Part shown: piece by piece, positions 1-5,725 of the stretch
Layout: every line of letters begins with the position of its first letter
Numbering within the stretch: position 1 is the first letter of the stretch
The notes under the pieces: generated by a model
The model's database searches: none
What the model was told of the DNA's origin: nothing
The model's input: the letters and a program-made list of their open reading frames with translations, nothing else
Origin: an uncultured Lachnospiraceae bacterium
Lineage (GTDB): Bacteria; Bacillota_A; Clostridia; Lachnospirales; Lachnospiraceae
Assembly: GCA_902796775.1 (NCBI GenBank)
Contig: CADBQK010000122.1
Span: 1 to 5,725, forward strand
Direction of reading: 5' to 3'
DNA: 5,725 nt
Position numbers and translations under genes: made by a program

Positions 1-1
1 A

Positions 2-30
2 TTGAGGAGCACTTTTGTCCCTGCTATACT
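2..30 (+). promoter_or_regulatory. Sigma-A-type promoter for the DUF5688-like gene
   Basis: TTGAGG at 2-7 serves as -35 and TATACT at 25-30 as -10, with a 17-bp spacer. The -10 is preceded by TGC (22-24), an extended -10 motif that often compensates for an imperfect -35. Transcription would start near base 37 and give a leader of about 62 nt before the ATG at 99. The match is by eye; the -35 lies at the window edge, so further upstream elements are not visible. Confidence 0.6.
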
Positions 31-49
31 GTTTTCAGATCATTGGTTT

Positions 50-99
50 TACTGTCTGAGAAAGGCATGAAAACACAATAGACAGCAAAGGAGACAGTA
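50..99 (+). promoter_or_regulatory. Leader with alternative pairings at the ribosome binding site
   Basis: TACTGTCT at 50-57 is perfectly complementary to AGACAGTA at 92-99, which holds the last bases of the Shine-Dalgarno sequence (AAAGGAG, 87-93) and the A of the start codon. Part of the same strand (CTGTCT, 52-57) can instead pair with AGACAG at 80-85, leaving the ribosome binding site free. The two pairings exclude each other. The complementarity is seen directly; a role in controlling translation is inferred, and 8-bp matches can occur by chance. Confidence 0.3.
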
Positions 100-1031
100 T
101 GGAACAGAAGGCGGGATATTGTGAATTTCTGGAACTGGTCTGCAGCAGGGTAAGTACAGCTCTGGAAGAAAAGAGCCTGGACGGTCAGATTCGTCTGGGA
201 AAGATCGTAAAGAATAATGGCGTGGTTCTGGATACGCTGGATCTCAAACCCGGAAAGGTTCGAGCTTCGCCTGTTATCCAGATGCAGGAATTGTATCGAA
301 ATTACACGTTGGGGACAGGTATTGAGTCAATCGTGGAACAAATCTGCGAGACTTTGGAATATTATCACGGGAAAGAGGGTCTGATCGATCCGGACCGTAT
401 ACTGGACTACAGGCTGATCCGGGACCATATCTGGATGAAGGCCGTCAATTGGGAGCTGAACGCGGAGCAGCTTTCAGACAGGCCGCATCTGCGCCGACTG
501 GATCTTGCGCTGAGTTTTTACATTCATCTGCGGACAGCTGAAGGGTCTGTCTGCAGCTGCGAAGTCACTCGGGCACTGGCAGATGTCTGGCAGGTTGATG
601 CAGAGGTTCTGTATCAGAAGGCGCTGGAGAATATCAATCGTGACTGGGAGATTCTCCTTCAGCCCATTGATGATGTCCTTGGGATAAGGGATCTGGATAT
701 AGTATGCAGTTCAGACAAAGGAGAATCTGCAGGTGGTCAGACAGTCCGTGTCTATATCCTGAGCAATCGTGAAGCTTTTTCAGGTGCTGTGCTGATGTTT
801 ATATCAGATAAGATCAGAAAGCTTGCACAGCAGGAAGAGAAAGATCTCTTCATCCTGCCAAGCAGTATACATGAGGTCCTTGTACTCGCGGATCAGCTGG
901 AGATGAGTGCATCCGGTCTGAAAGAGATTGTGATGAGTGTCAACCGGAATACGGTAGAAGCACAGGAGTTTCTTTCCGACCATGTTTATCGTTATATCCG
1001 CAGTGAGGACCGGATCGTCATCGAAGTATAG
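99..1031 (+). CDS. DUF5688-like protein of unknown function
   Basis: A soluble, mostly helical-looking 310-aa protein with no signal peptide or membrane segment, so probably cytoplasmic. It matches my memory of DUF5688, a family common in Lachnospiraceae, often in several copies per genome, with no established function. Family-like blocks are an N-terminal VKNNGVVLDTL (about residues 37-47), a middle RLDLALSFYIHL segment (about 132-143), VYILSNREAFSGA, then LPSSIHE (253-259) and LSDHVYRY (292-299) near the C-terminus. The ATG at 99 is supported by AAAGGAG at 87-93, 5 nt upstream. The gene has its own promoter and is separated from hisS by about 200 bp containing another promoter, so it is probably monocistronic. 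No catalytic motif is recognisable. The family call is fairly secure; no function can be assigned. Confidence 0.85.
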   Translation: MEQKAGYCEFLELVCSRVSTALEEKSLDGQIRLGKIVKNNGVVLDTLDLKPGKVRASPVIQMQELYRNYTLGTGIESIVEQICETLEYYHGKEGLIDPDRILDYRLIRDHIWMKAVNWELNAEQLSDRPHLRRLDLALSFYIHLRTAEGSVCSCEVTRALADVWQVDAEVLYQKALENINRDWEILLQPIDDVLGIRDLDIVCSSDKGESAGGQTVRVYILSNREAFSGAVLMFISDKIRKLAQQEEKDLFILPSSIHEVLVLADQLEMSASGLKEIVMSVNRNTVEAQEFLSDHVYRYIRSEDRIVIEV

Positions 1032-1037
1032 AATCGT

Positions 1038-1090
1038 TTTCGAGATATAGTGCCGGGAAAGAATTTCGAGATATAGTGCCGGGAAAGAAT
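1038..1090. repeat. Two tandem copies of a 26-bp repeat
   Basis: Bases 1038-1064 recur without mismatch at 1064-1090, giving two head-to-tail copies with a 26-bp period. Each contains CGAGATATAGTGCCGGG followed by AAAGAAT. The array starts 6 bp after the upstream stop codon and ends 3 bp before the hisS -35 box. The end of the upstream gene (CGAAGTATAG, 1022-1031) agrees with the start of the unit at 8 of 10 bases, possibly a decayed fragment or chance. Two copies without spacers do not make a CRISPR array. Its function is unknown; recent slippage or duplication is the simplest origin. Confidence 0.9.
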
Positions 1091-1093
1091 CTC

Positions 1094-1122
1094 TTGCCCT
1101 ACCACTCTTTTTAGGATACAAT
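1094..1122 (+). promoter_or_regulatory. Sigma-A-type promoter for hisS (and probably aspS)
   Basis: TTGCCC at 1094-1099 and TACAAT at 1117-1122 are separated by 17 bp, matching the sigma-A consensus at 3 of 6 and 5 of 6 positions. Transcription would start near 1129 and give a leader of about 104 nt before hisS. It is the only good promoter in the gap and lies upstream of the hairpin at 1142-1201, so transcripts from it must pass that hairpin to reach hisS. Confidence 0.6.
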
Positions 1123-1141
1123 GATAGCTGCAGACTAAAGC

Positions 1142-1201
1142 AGCGCGTTTTGCCTACATCGCGGTTTACCTGCTGATGCGTGCAAGACGCGCTTTTCTTT
1201 T
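1142..1201 (+). terminator. Intrinsic-terminator-like hairpin in the hisS leader
   Basis: AGCGCGTTTTGC at 1142-1153 pairs over all 12 positions with GCAAGACGCGCT at 1182-1193, with one G-U pair. An upper stem continues it: CATC (1157-1160) with GATG (1175-1178), GC with GC and GG with CC, with two single-T bulges and a TTTA loop. TTTCTTTT follows directly at 1194-1201, the layout of a rho-independent terminator. It ends about 32 bp before the hisS start, with no room for a promoter after it. It is either an attenuator in the hisS leader or a terminator for upstream transcription that hisS transcripts must read through. The structure is clear; the regulatory role is inferred. Confidence 0.6.
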
Positions 1202-1210
1202 AGAGATTTA

Positions 1211-1218
1211 GAAAGAAG
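1211..1218 (+). promoter_or_regulatory. Weak ribosome binding site of hisS
   Basis: GAAAGAAG at 1211-1218 is the best purine-rich match upstream of hisS, but it lacks the GGAG core and ends 14 nt before the ATG at 1233. The other genes here have AGGAG cores at 5-11 nt. An in-frame TAA at 1221-1223 rules out an upstream extension beyond a rare ATT codon. The next ATG (1263) would remove the conserved VKGMADMLP start of the protein, so 1233 stands despite the weak site. Confidence 0.45.
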
Positions 1219-1232
1219 TGTAAAAGATCATT

Positions 1233-2498
1233 ATGAAGTTTATTAAGACTCCGGTAAAGGGAATGGCTGACATGCTGCCTGCGGATATGCGTCTGCGGCA
1301 GAGAGTGTTGAAAGTAATCAGAGAAAGTTATGCCTCCTATGGTTTTATGGAAATCGAAACACCTGCGATGGAGCACATCGAGAACCTGACTTCCAAGCAG
1401 GGCGGAGATAATGAAAAGCTGATCTTTCAGGTTATGAAGCGGGGAGCCCAGCTGGCCAGAGCGATTGAGGCAGGTAAGGGAGAGCTGTCCGACAGCGGGC
1501 TGCGGTATGATCTGACTGTTCCGCTGACAAGATTTTATGCAGCCAACAAGGAAGATCTGCCTTCTCCTTTCAAGGCACTTCAGATCGGGAATGTCTGGAG
1601 AGCGGATAATCCGCAGAAAGGACGCTTCCGCCAGTTTATGCAGTGTGATATCGATACACTGGGCGATGATACCAATCTGGCTGAGATCGAGCTGATTGCC
1701 GCAACATCCGGTACACTGACCAGGATACTGGCAGATGCCGGCGCAGACAGGTTTACGGTCCATATCAATGACCGCCGCATTCTGCGCGCAGCCGCGCGCA
1801 AGGCAGGTTTTGCCGAAGAGGAGATCGACTCTGTACTGATTTCTCTGGATAAATACGACAAAATCGGACTGGAGGGGATCCGTAAAGAGCTCGTGGAAAA
1901 TGGAGCGGATCCGGATGCAGCAGACAGATACCTGGCTCTGTACGGCTCTCTGGGAGAGGAAATCAGCTGTGAAGCTTTCTGCAGAGAGATCGGGGAAGAT
2001 TTTCTTCCCGCTGAAGTATCCGGCGGGCTCGAAGAGATTATCCGGTGCGCAAGGGAACTGACCGGAGACAATGTCAGCATCGTTTTTGATCCTTCTCTCG
2101 TACGGGGGATGGGCTATTATACCGGCACGATTTTTGAAGTCACACTGGACGAGTACAATTTCTCGATTGCCGGCGGCGGACGTTATGACAAGATGGTCGG
2201 CAAGTTTACCGGGCAGGATGTCAGTGCCTGCGGTTTCTCAATCGGTTTTGAGCGTATCATCACCATTCTGAAGGATAAGATGGACCAGAAAGAGGCTTCA
2301 AAAGGCAGCGGTATAGCGATCCTGATCGATAAAAGGGTTCCAGCCCAGAAGAAGATGGAAGCCCTGAAGGAGGCAAGACGGCTGCGCGAGGCAGGGGAGA
2401 CTGTGACTGTACAGCCCATGAAGAAGAATATGAAGCAGCAGATCAGCAAACTGGAGGCTGAAGGTTACATAAGGTTTGATAAGATATACAAAGATTGA
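1233..2498 (+). CDS. hisS: Histidyl-tRNA synthetase
   Basis: Class II aminoacyl-tRNA synthetase that activates histidine with ATP and charges tRNA-His in the cytoplasm; 421 aa. Visible landmarks are VKGMADMLPADMRLRQ at the N-terminus and RYDLTVPLTRF. Motif 2 contains WRADNPQKGRFRQF, with its arginine at residue 123. The histidine-specific loop VRGMGYYTGTIFE has R291, matching the catalytic arginine of the family (R259 in E. coli). Motif 3 is CGFSIGFERI with R341. The C-terminal anticodon-binding region (about 320-421) is short, ending EGYIRFDKIYKD and lacking the usual GEDEL/GTVTVKDL tail. I recall the same short ending in other Lachnospiraceae HisRS, so it looks like a lineage form rather than a broken gene. 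Motif 2 (RADNP and QCDID) also differs from the common bacterial FRHERPQKGRYRQF type. It is followed after 42 bp by aspS. Confidence 0.95.
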   Translation: MKFIKTPVKGMADMLPADMRLRQRVLKVIRESYASYGFMEIETPAMEHIENLTSKQGGDNEKLIFQVMKRGAQLARAIEAGKGELSDSGLRYDLTVPLTRFYAANKEDLPSPFKALQIGNVWRADNPQKGRFRQFMQCDIDTLGDDTNLAEIELIAATSGTLTRILADAGADRFTVHINDRRILRAAARKAGFAEEEIDSVLISLDKYDKIGLEGIRKELVENGADPDAADRYLALYGSLGEEISCEAFCREIGEDFLPAEVSGGLEEIIRCARELTGDNVSIVFDPSLVRGMGYYTGTIFEVTLDEYNFSIAGGGRYDKMVGKFTGQDVSACGFSIGFERIITILKDKMDQKEASKGSGIAILIDKRVPAQKKMEALKEARRLREAGETVTVQPMKKNMKQQISKLEAEGYIRFDKIYKD

Positions 2499-2540
2499 AA
2501 ACTTAATTATAGATGACGACTGAGAGGAGACGATTACTTT

Positions 2541-4343
2541 ATGGCTGAGTCGATGAAGGGCCTCGTGCGGACACACCGCTGCGGGGAGCTGGATGCAAGA
2601 AATATCGGTGAAAATGTCACCGTCATGGGATGGGTAGCCCGGAGCAGAAATAAGGGAGGACTGATCTTTACCGACCTGAGAGACCGTTCCGGTATCCTGC
2701 AGCTGCTCTTTGAAGAGGCTGTCTGCGGGAGTGAAGTGTTTGAGAAGGCACAGAAGCTCCGCAGTGAGTTTGTTGTGGCTGTGACCGGCACTGTAGAGCG
2801 CAGGGGCGGAGCAGTCAATCCCAATCTGTCAACAGGAGAGATCGAGATCATTCCGCAGAGCATGCGTATACTGTCAGAGTCTCTGACACCGCCTTTCCCT
2901 GTAGAGGCAGGCAGCAAGACAAGAGATGAGGTGCGTCTGAAATACAGATATCTGGATCTGCGCAGACCTGATCTGCAGAGCAACCTGATGCTGCGCAGCC
3001 GTGCCTGCCAGTATATCCGGAATTTCCTGATTGATGAAGGCTTCCTTGAGATTGAGACGCCGATGCTGACAAAGAGTACGCCTGAAGGAGCCAGAGATTA
3101 TCTGGTTCCCAGCCGTGTTCATCCCGGAAGCTTTTATGCCCTGCCGCAAAGCCCGCAGCTTTTCAAACAGCTTCTGATGGTATCCGGGTACGATCGTTAT
3201 TTCCAGATCGCCAGGTGCTTCAGAGATGAGGATCTGCGTGCAGACAGGCAGCCGGAGTTCACCCAGGTCGATATGGAGCTGTCTTTTGTCGATATCGATG
3301 ATGTCCTGGATGTAAATGAGCGGCTCCTTGCAGGTCTGTTTAAGGAAATGATCGGGGTCGAGGTTCCCCTGCCGATCCAGCGGATGACATGGCAGGAGGC
3401 TATGGACCGCTTTGGTTCCGACAAACCCGATACCCGTTTCGGGATGGAGCTGACGGATGTTTCAGAGACAGTCAAAGGCTGCGGGTTCGGCGTTTTTGCA
3501 GGAGCAGTTGCAGACGGCGGGAGTGTACGAGGGCTGAATGTAAAAGGCCAGGGAGGCATGCCCCGCAAAAAGATCGATGCGCTTACGGAATTTGTGAAGG
3601 ATTACGGCGCAAAAGGTCTGGCTTATATAGCTTTGAAAGAGGATGGCAGCATGAAAGCTTCCTTCTCCAAGTTTATGAATGATGAAGAGCTGCAGGCCCT
3701 GATTTCTGCGATGGGAGGCGAAGCCGGTGACCTGCTGGTATTTGTATCCGGTCCGAATAAGGTTGTTTACGCTTCCCTGGGTGCCCTGCGTATCGAGCTG
3801 GGCAAGCAGCTCGGCCTGATCGACCAGAAGAAATTTAACTTCCTGTGGATTACCGAATTCCCGCTGCTGGAGTGGTCAGACGAAGAAAACCGTTTCATGG
3901 CCATGCATCATCCTTTTACCATGCCGATGGAAGAGGACTGGCATATGATCGATTCTGATCCGGGCAAGGTCAGGGCAAAGGCTTATGACATTGTCCTCAA
4001 CGGGACAGAGCTCGGCGGCGGAAGTGTACGTATCCATCAGGATGACATCCAGGAAAAGATGTTTGAGGTGCTGGGCTTTACGAAAGAACGCGCTCATGAG
4101 CAGTTTGGTTTCCTGCTGGATGCCTTCTGCTACGGCGTACCCCCTCACGCAGGACTGGCCTATGGTCTGGACCGTATGATCATGCTCATGACCGGAGCCG
4201 ATACCATCCGCGATGTCATCGCCTTCCCGAAAGTTAAGGATGCCAGCTGTCTGCTGACAGACGCACCGGGACCGGTCGACACGGCACAGCTTGAGGAGCT
4301 TGGGCTTGCTGTGCGGGAAGATGTCTTGAAAAATGAGGATTGA
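2541..4343 (+). CDS. aspS: Aspartyl-tRNA synthetase, bacterial type
   Basis: Charges tRNA-Asp with aspartate; 600 aa, close to the usual 580-600 of bacterial AspRS. Residues 1 to about 110 form the OB-fold anticodon-binding domain (GWVARSRNKGGLIFTDLRDR). Motif 1 is near FLEIETPMLTKSTPEGARDY. QSPQLFKQ (203-210) holds residues equivalent to E. coli Q195 (Q206) and K198 (K209). Motif 2, CFRDED, carries R228. The bacterial GAD insertion spans about 310-410, R497 matches E. coli R489, and motif 3 (GLDR) ends in R545. The ATG at 2541 follows AGAGGAG (2523-2529) by 11 nt. No promoter is evident in the 42-bp gap after hisS, so the two are probably co-transcribed. One oddity is lysine at residue 38, where E. 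coli and Thermus have leucine and tRNA-Asn-tolerant enzymes often have histidine. Confidence 0.97.
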   Translation: MAESMKGLVRTHRCGELDARNIGENVTVMGWVARSRNKGGLIFTDLRDRSGILQLLFEEAVCGSEVFEKAQKLRSEFVVAVTGTVERRGGAVNPNLSTGEIEIIPQSMRILSESLTPPFPVEAGSKTRDEVRLKYRYLDLRRPDLQSNLMLRSRACQYIRNFLIDEGFLEIETPMLTKSTPEGARDYLVPSRVHPGSFYALPQSPQLFKQLLMVSGYDRYFQIARCFRDEDLRADRQPEFTQVDMELSFVDIDDVLDVNERLLAGLFKEMIGVEVPLPIQRMTWQEAMDRFGSDKPDTRFGMELTDVSETVKGCGFGVFAGAVADGGSVRGLNVKGQGGMPRKKIDALTEFVKDYGAKGLAYIALKEDGSMKASFSKFMNDEELQALISAMGGEAGDLLVFVSGPNKVVYASLGALRIELGKQLGLIDQKKFNFLWITEFPLLEWSDEENRFMAMHHPFTMPMEEDWHMIDSDPGKVRAKAYDIVLNGTELGGGSVRIHQDDIQEKMFEVLGFTKERAHEQFGFLLDAFCYGVPPHAGLAYGLDRMIMLMTGADTIRDVIAFPKVKDASCLLTDAPGPVDTAQLEELGLAVREDVLKNED

Positions 4344-4354
4344 TATGATATAAA
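4326..4354 (+). promoter_or_regulatory. Sigma-A-type promoter for glyA inside the end of aspS
   Basis: TTGAAA at 4326-4331 (5 of 6) and TATAAA at 4349-4354 (5 of 6) are 17 bp apart, and TGA at 4346-4348 gives an extended -10. The -35 is within the last codons of aspS, and the -10 is just after its stop. Transcription would begin near 4361, at the left edge of the inverted repeat at 4362-4430, so the glyA mRNA would start with a long hairpin. This is the best promoter match in the window, though not proven. Confidence 0.6.
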
Positions 4355-4361
4355 TATCCGG

Positions 4362-4430
4362 GGTGAGTCAGGGGACGTAACAGCTGACTCATTGAATTAA
4401 TGAGTCAGCTGTTACGTCCCCTGACTCACC
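4362..4430. repeat. REPIN-like perfect palindrome, 32-bp arms
   Basis: Bases 4362-4393 are exactly complementary to 4399-4430, with a 5-base centre (GAATT). Each arm is also a small hairpin: TGAGTCAG (4364-4371) pairs with CTGACTCA (4384-4391) around a 12-base loop starting GGGAC, and the right arm mirrors this (4401-4408 with 4421-4428). Two inverted REP-type hairpins with a short spacer are the architecture of REPINs, non-autonomous repeats mobilised by RAYT (Y1 family) transposases. No T-tract follows, so it is not a standard terminator. No transposase is present here. The REPIN label is inferred from structure and needs other genomic copies to confirm it. Confidence 0.8.
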
Positions 4431-4464
4431 TGAGGATAGGGAAAGATATAAAGGAGAAAGAGGT

Positions 4465-5703
4465 ATGTTTACATTTGAAGATATCAGGCTGACTGATCCC
4501 GAGATTGCTGCAGCGATCGAGAAAGAGGTTGACAGGCAGAATGAGAATATTGAGCTGATCGCTTCTGAGAATTTTACGAGCAGAGCGGTTATGGCTGCGA
4601 TGGGAAGCCCGTTGACCAACAAGTATGCGGAAGGTTATCCGGGTAAGCGCTACTACGGCGGCTGCCAGAACGTGGATGTTGTGGAGGATCTGGCCAGGGA
4701 GCGTGCGAAGAAGCTATTTGGAGCTGCCTATGCAAATGTGCAGCCTCATTCCGGAGCACAGGCCAATACGGCTGTTTTCTTCGCTTTTCTGCAGCCGGGC
4801 GATACCTTTATGGGCATGAGCCTGGATCAGGGCGGACACCTGACTCATGGCAGTCCGGTAAATTTCTCCGGCAAGTATTTTAACTGTGTCCCCTACGGTG
4901 TCAATGAAGATGGGTTTATTGACTATGATGAGGTTGAGAAGCTGGCCCTGGAGTGCAGGCCGAAGCTGATCGTGGCGGGTGCAAGTGCATATTGCCGTAC
5001 GATCGATTTTAAGCGTTTTCGTGAAATCGCAGATAAAGTCGGTGCGATCCTGATGGTGGATATGGCACATATCGCAGGTCTGATCGCTGCCGGTCTTCAT
5101 CCGAGCCCGATTCCCTATGCACATGTGGTGACCACCACTACGCATAAGACTCTGCGCGGTCCCCGAGGCGGCCTGATCCTGTGCGGTACGGATGAATATG
5201 AAAAGAAGCTCAACTCTGCTATCTTCCCCGGTACACAGGGCGGTCCGCTGATGCATGTCATTGCTGCAAAGGCAGTTGCACTGCAGGAAGCACTGAGCGA
5301 TGAGTTTAAAGCTTATCAGGGCCGTGTGATCGCCAATGCCCAGGCTCTTTGTAAAGGACTGCTGGCCAGGGATATCAAGATCGTATCCGGCGGTACGGAC
5401 AATCATCTGATGCTGGTAGATCTGATCCCGACCGGATTGACCGGCAAACAGGCTGAGAAGATGCTCGATGAGATCCATATCACCTGCAATAAGAATACGA
5501 TTCCCAACGATCCGCAGTCACCTTTCGTTACCAGCGGCCTGCGTCTCGGTTCCCCTGCTGCCACTACCAGAGGCTTTACCGAAGCAGATATGGATCTTAC
5601 TGCTGAAGCGATTGCACTCGCGCTGAAAGATTTTGATGCGAACAAGGAAAAAGCAGCTGCCATCGTAAAACAGCTGACGGATAAATATCCCCTGTACAGA
5701 TAG
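4465..5703 (+). CDS. glyA: Serine hydroxymethyltransferase
   Basis: PLP-dependent fold-type I enzyme that interconverts serine plus tetrahydrofolate with glycine plus 5,10-methylene-tetrahydrofolate. It is the main source of glycine and one-carbon units for purine, thymidylate and methionine synthesis in the cytoplasm. It has 412 aa, the normal length. Diagnostic blocks are ELIASENF (S34), [14 protein letters not shown] (Y54, E56, Y64), QPHSGAQAN for phosphate contact, VDMAHIAGL with D199 and H202 around the pyridine ring, [14 protein letters not shown] with the Schiff-base lysine K228, and SGLRLGSPA with the substrate-carboxylate arginine R360. The ATG follows AAAGGAG (4450-4456) by 8 nt. 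A promoter at 4326-4354 and the palindrome at 4362-4430 precede it, so it probably has its own transcript as well as any read-through from aspS. No residue looks abnormal. Confidence 0.98.
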   Translation: MFTFEDIRLTDPEIAAAIEKEVDRQNENIELIASENFTSRAVMAAMGSPLTNKYAEGYPGKRYYGGCQNVDVVEDLARERAKKLFGAAYANVQPHSGAQANTAVFFAFLQPGDTFMGMSLDQGGHLTHGSPVNFSGKYFNCVPYGVNEDGFIDYDEVEKLALECRPKLIVAGASAYCRTIDFKRFREIADKVGAILMVDMAHIAGLIAAGLHPSPIPYAHVVTTTTHKTLRGPRGGLILCGTDEYEKKLNSAIFPGTQGGPLMHVIAAKAVALQEALSDEFKAYQGRVIANAQALCKGLLARDIKIVSGGTDNHLMLVDLIPTGLTGKQAEKMLDEIHITCNKNTIPNDPQSPFVTSGLRLGSPAATTRGFTEADMDLTAEAIALALKDFDANKEKAAAIVKQLTDKYPLYR

Positions 5704-5706
5704 ATT

Positions 5707-5720
5707 CCCAGCGGGTTTTT
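5707..5720 (+). terminator. Possible partial terminator after glyA
   Basis: CCC (5707-5709) and GGG (5713-5715) flank AGC and are followed by five T (5716-5720). The 3-bp stem is too short to be convincing, and the window ends 5 bases later, so this may be a weak terminator or chance. Confidence 0.2.
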
Positions 5721-5725
5721 CCTCA

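Noticed and set aside
1038..1090. CRISPR array
   Set aside because: There are only two copies, directly abutting with no spacers, and no cas genes nearby.
1121..1138. Short leader peptide (ATG at 1121, five codons) for hisS attenuation
   Set aside because: The start overlaps the -10 box, upstream of the predicted transcript start. The peptide has no histidine codons and no ribosome binding site.
1157..1178. T-box-like string (GGTAAACCGCG) on the minus strand of the hisS leader
   Set aside because: It is on the wrong strand for hisS, no minus-strand gene follows, and the match to the T-box consensus is incomplete. It forms part of the hairpin.
1200..2080. Reverse-strand open frames of 187 and 166 codons opposite hisS
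   Set aside because: Both overlap conserved HisRS coding sequence, and their translations resemble no protein family I know.
4362..4430. Palindrome as the rho-independent terminator of aspS
   Set aside because: No T-run follows either arm; CTGAGG follows on the + strand. It could still affect read-through, but it is not a standard terminator.
4447..4452. TATAAA just before glyA as a -10 box
   Set aside because: It overlaps the Shine-Dalgarno sequence, so a transcript starting there would lack its ribosome binding site. The promoter at 4326-4354 fits better.
4714..5478. Long reverse-strand open frame (254 codons) opposite glyA
   Set aside because: It lies entirely within glyA, and its translation is rich in Cys, His and Gln with no family resemblance. 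It is a shadow of a well-supported gene.

Overview
The window looks like ordinary chromosome from a Clostridia bacterium, most likely Lachnospiraceae, of moderate GC. The reasons are a DUF5688-type protein (a family I know mainly from Lachnospiraceae and relatives), a short-tailed histidyl-tRNA synthetase of the kind seen in that group, a full-length bacterial AspRS, strong AAAGGAG ribosome binding sites and sigma-A-like promoters with 17-bp spacers. This assignment comes from reading the proteins, not from a database search.

All four genes are on the + strand. (1) 1-1031: a promoter with an extended -10 element, a 5' leader that can fold over the ribosome binding site, and a 310-aa DUF5688-like protein of unknown function. 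(2) 1032-1232: an intergenic stretch with two head-to-tail copies of a 26-bp unit, a good sigma-A promoter, and a terminator-like hairpin with a T-rich tail between that promoter and hisS. (3) 1233-4343: hisS and aspS, 42 bp apart and probably one transcript. (4) 4344-4464: a perfect 32-bp inverted repeat built as two inverted small hairpins (REPIN-like). A good promoter in the last codons of aspS would start transcription almost exactly at its left edge. (5) 4465-5703: glyA, serine hydroxymethyltransferase, followed by 22 bases with at most a fragment of a terminator.

HisRS and AspRS charge tRNA-His and tRNA-Asp. GlyA interconverts serine and glycine and supplies one-carbon units, so the last three genes are core growth functions. 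No defence system, mobile-element gene, CRISPR array or RNA gene is visible. The unusual content is between the genes: the hisS leader hairpin with no T-box sequence, the REPIN-like palindrome at the predicted 5' end of the glyA mRNA, and the 26-bp tandem repeat.
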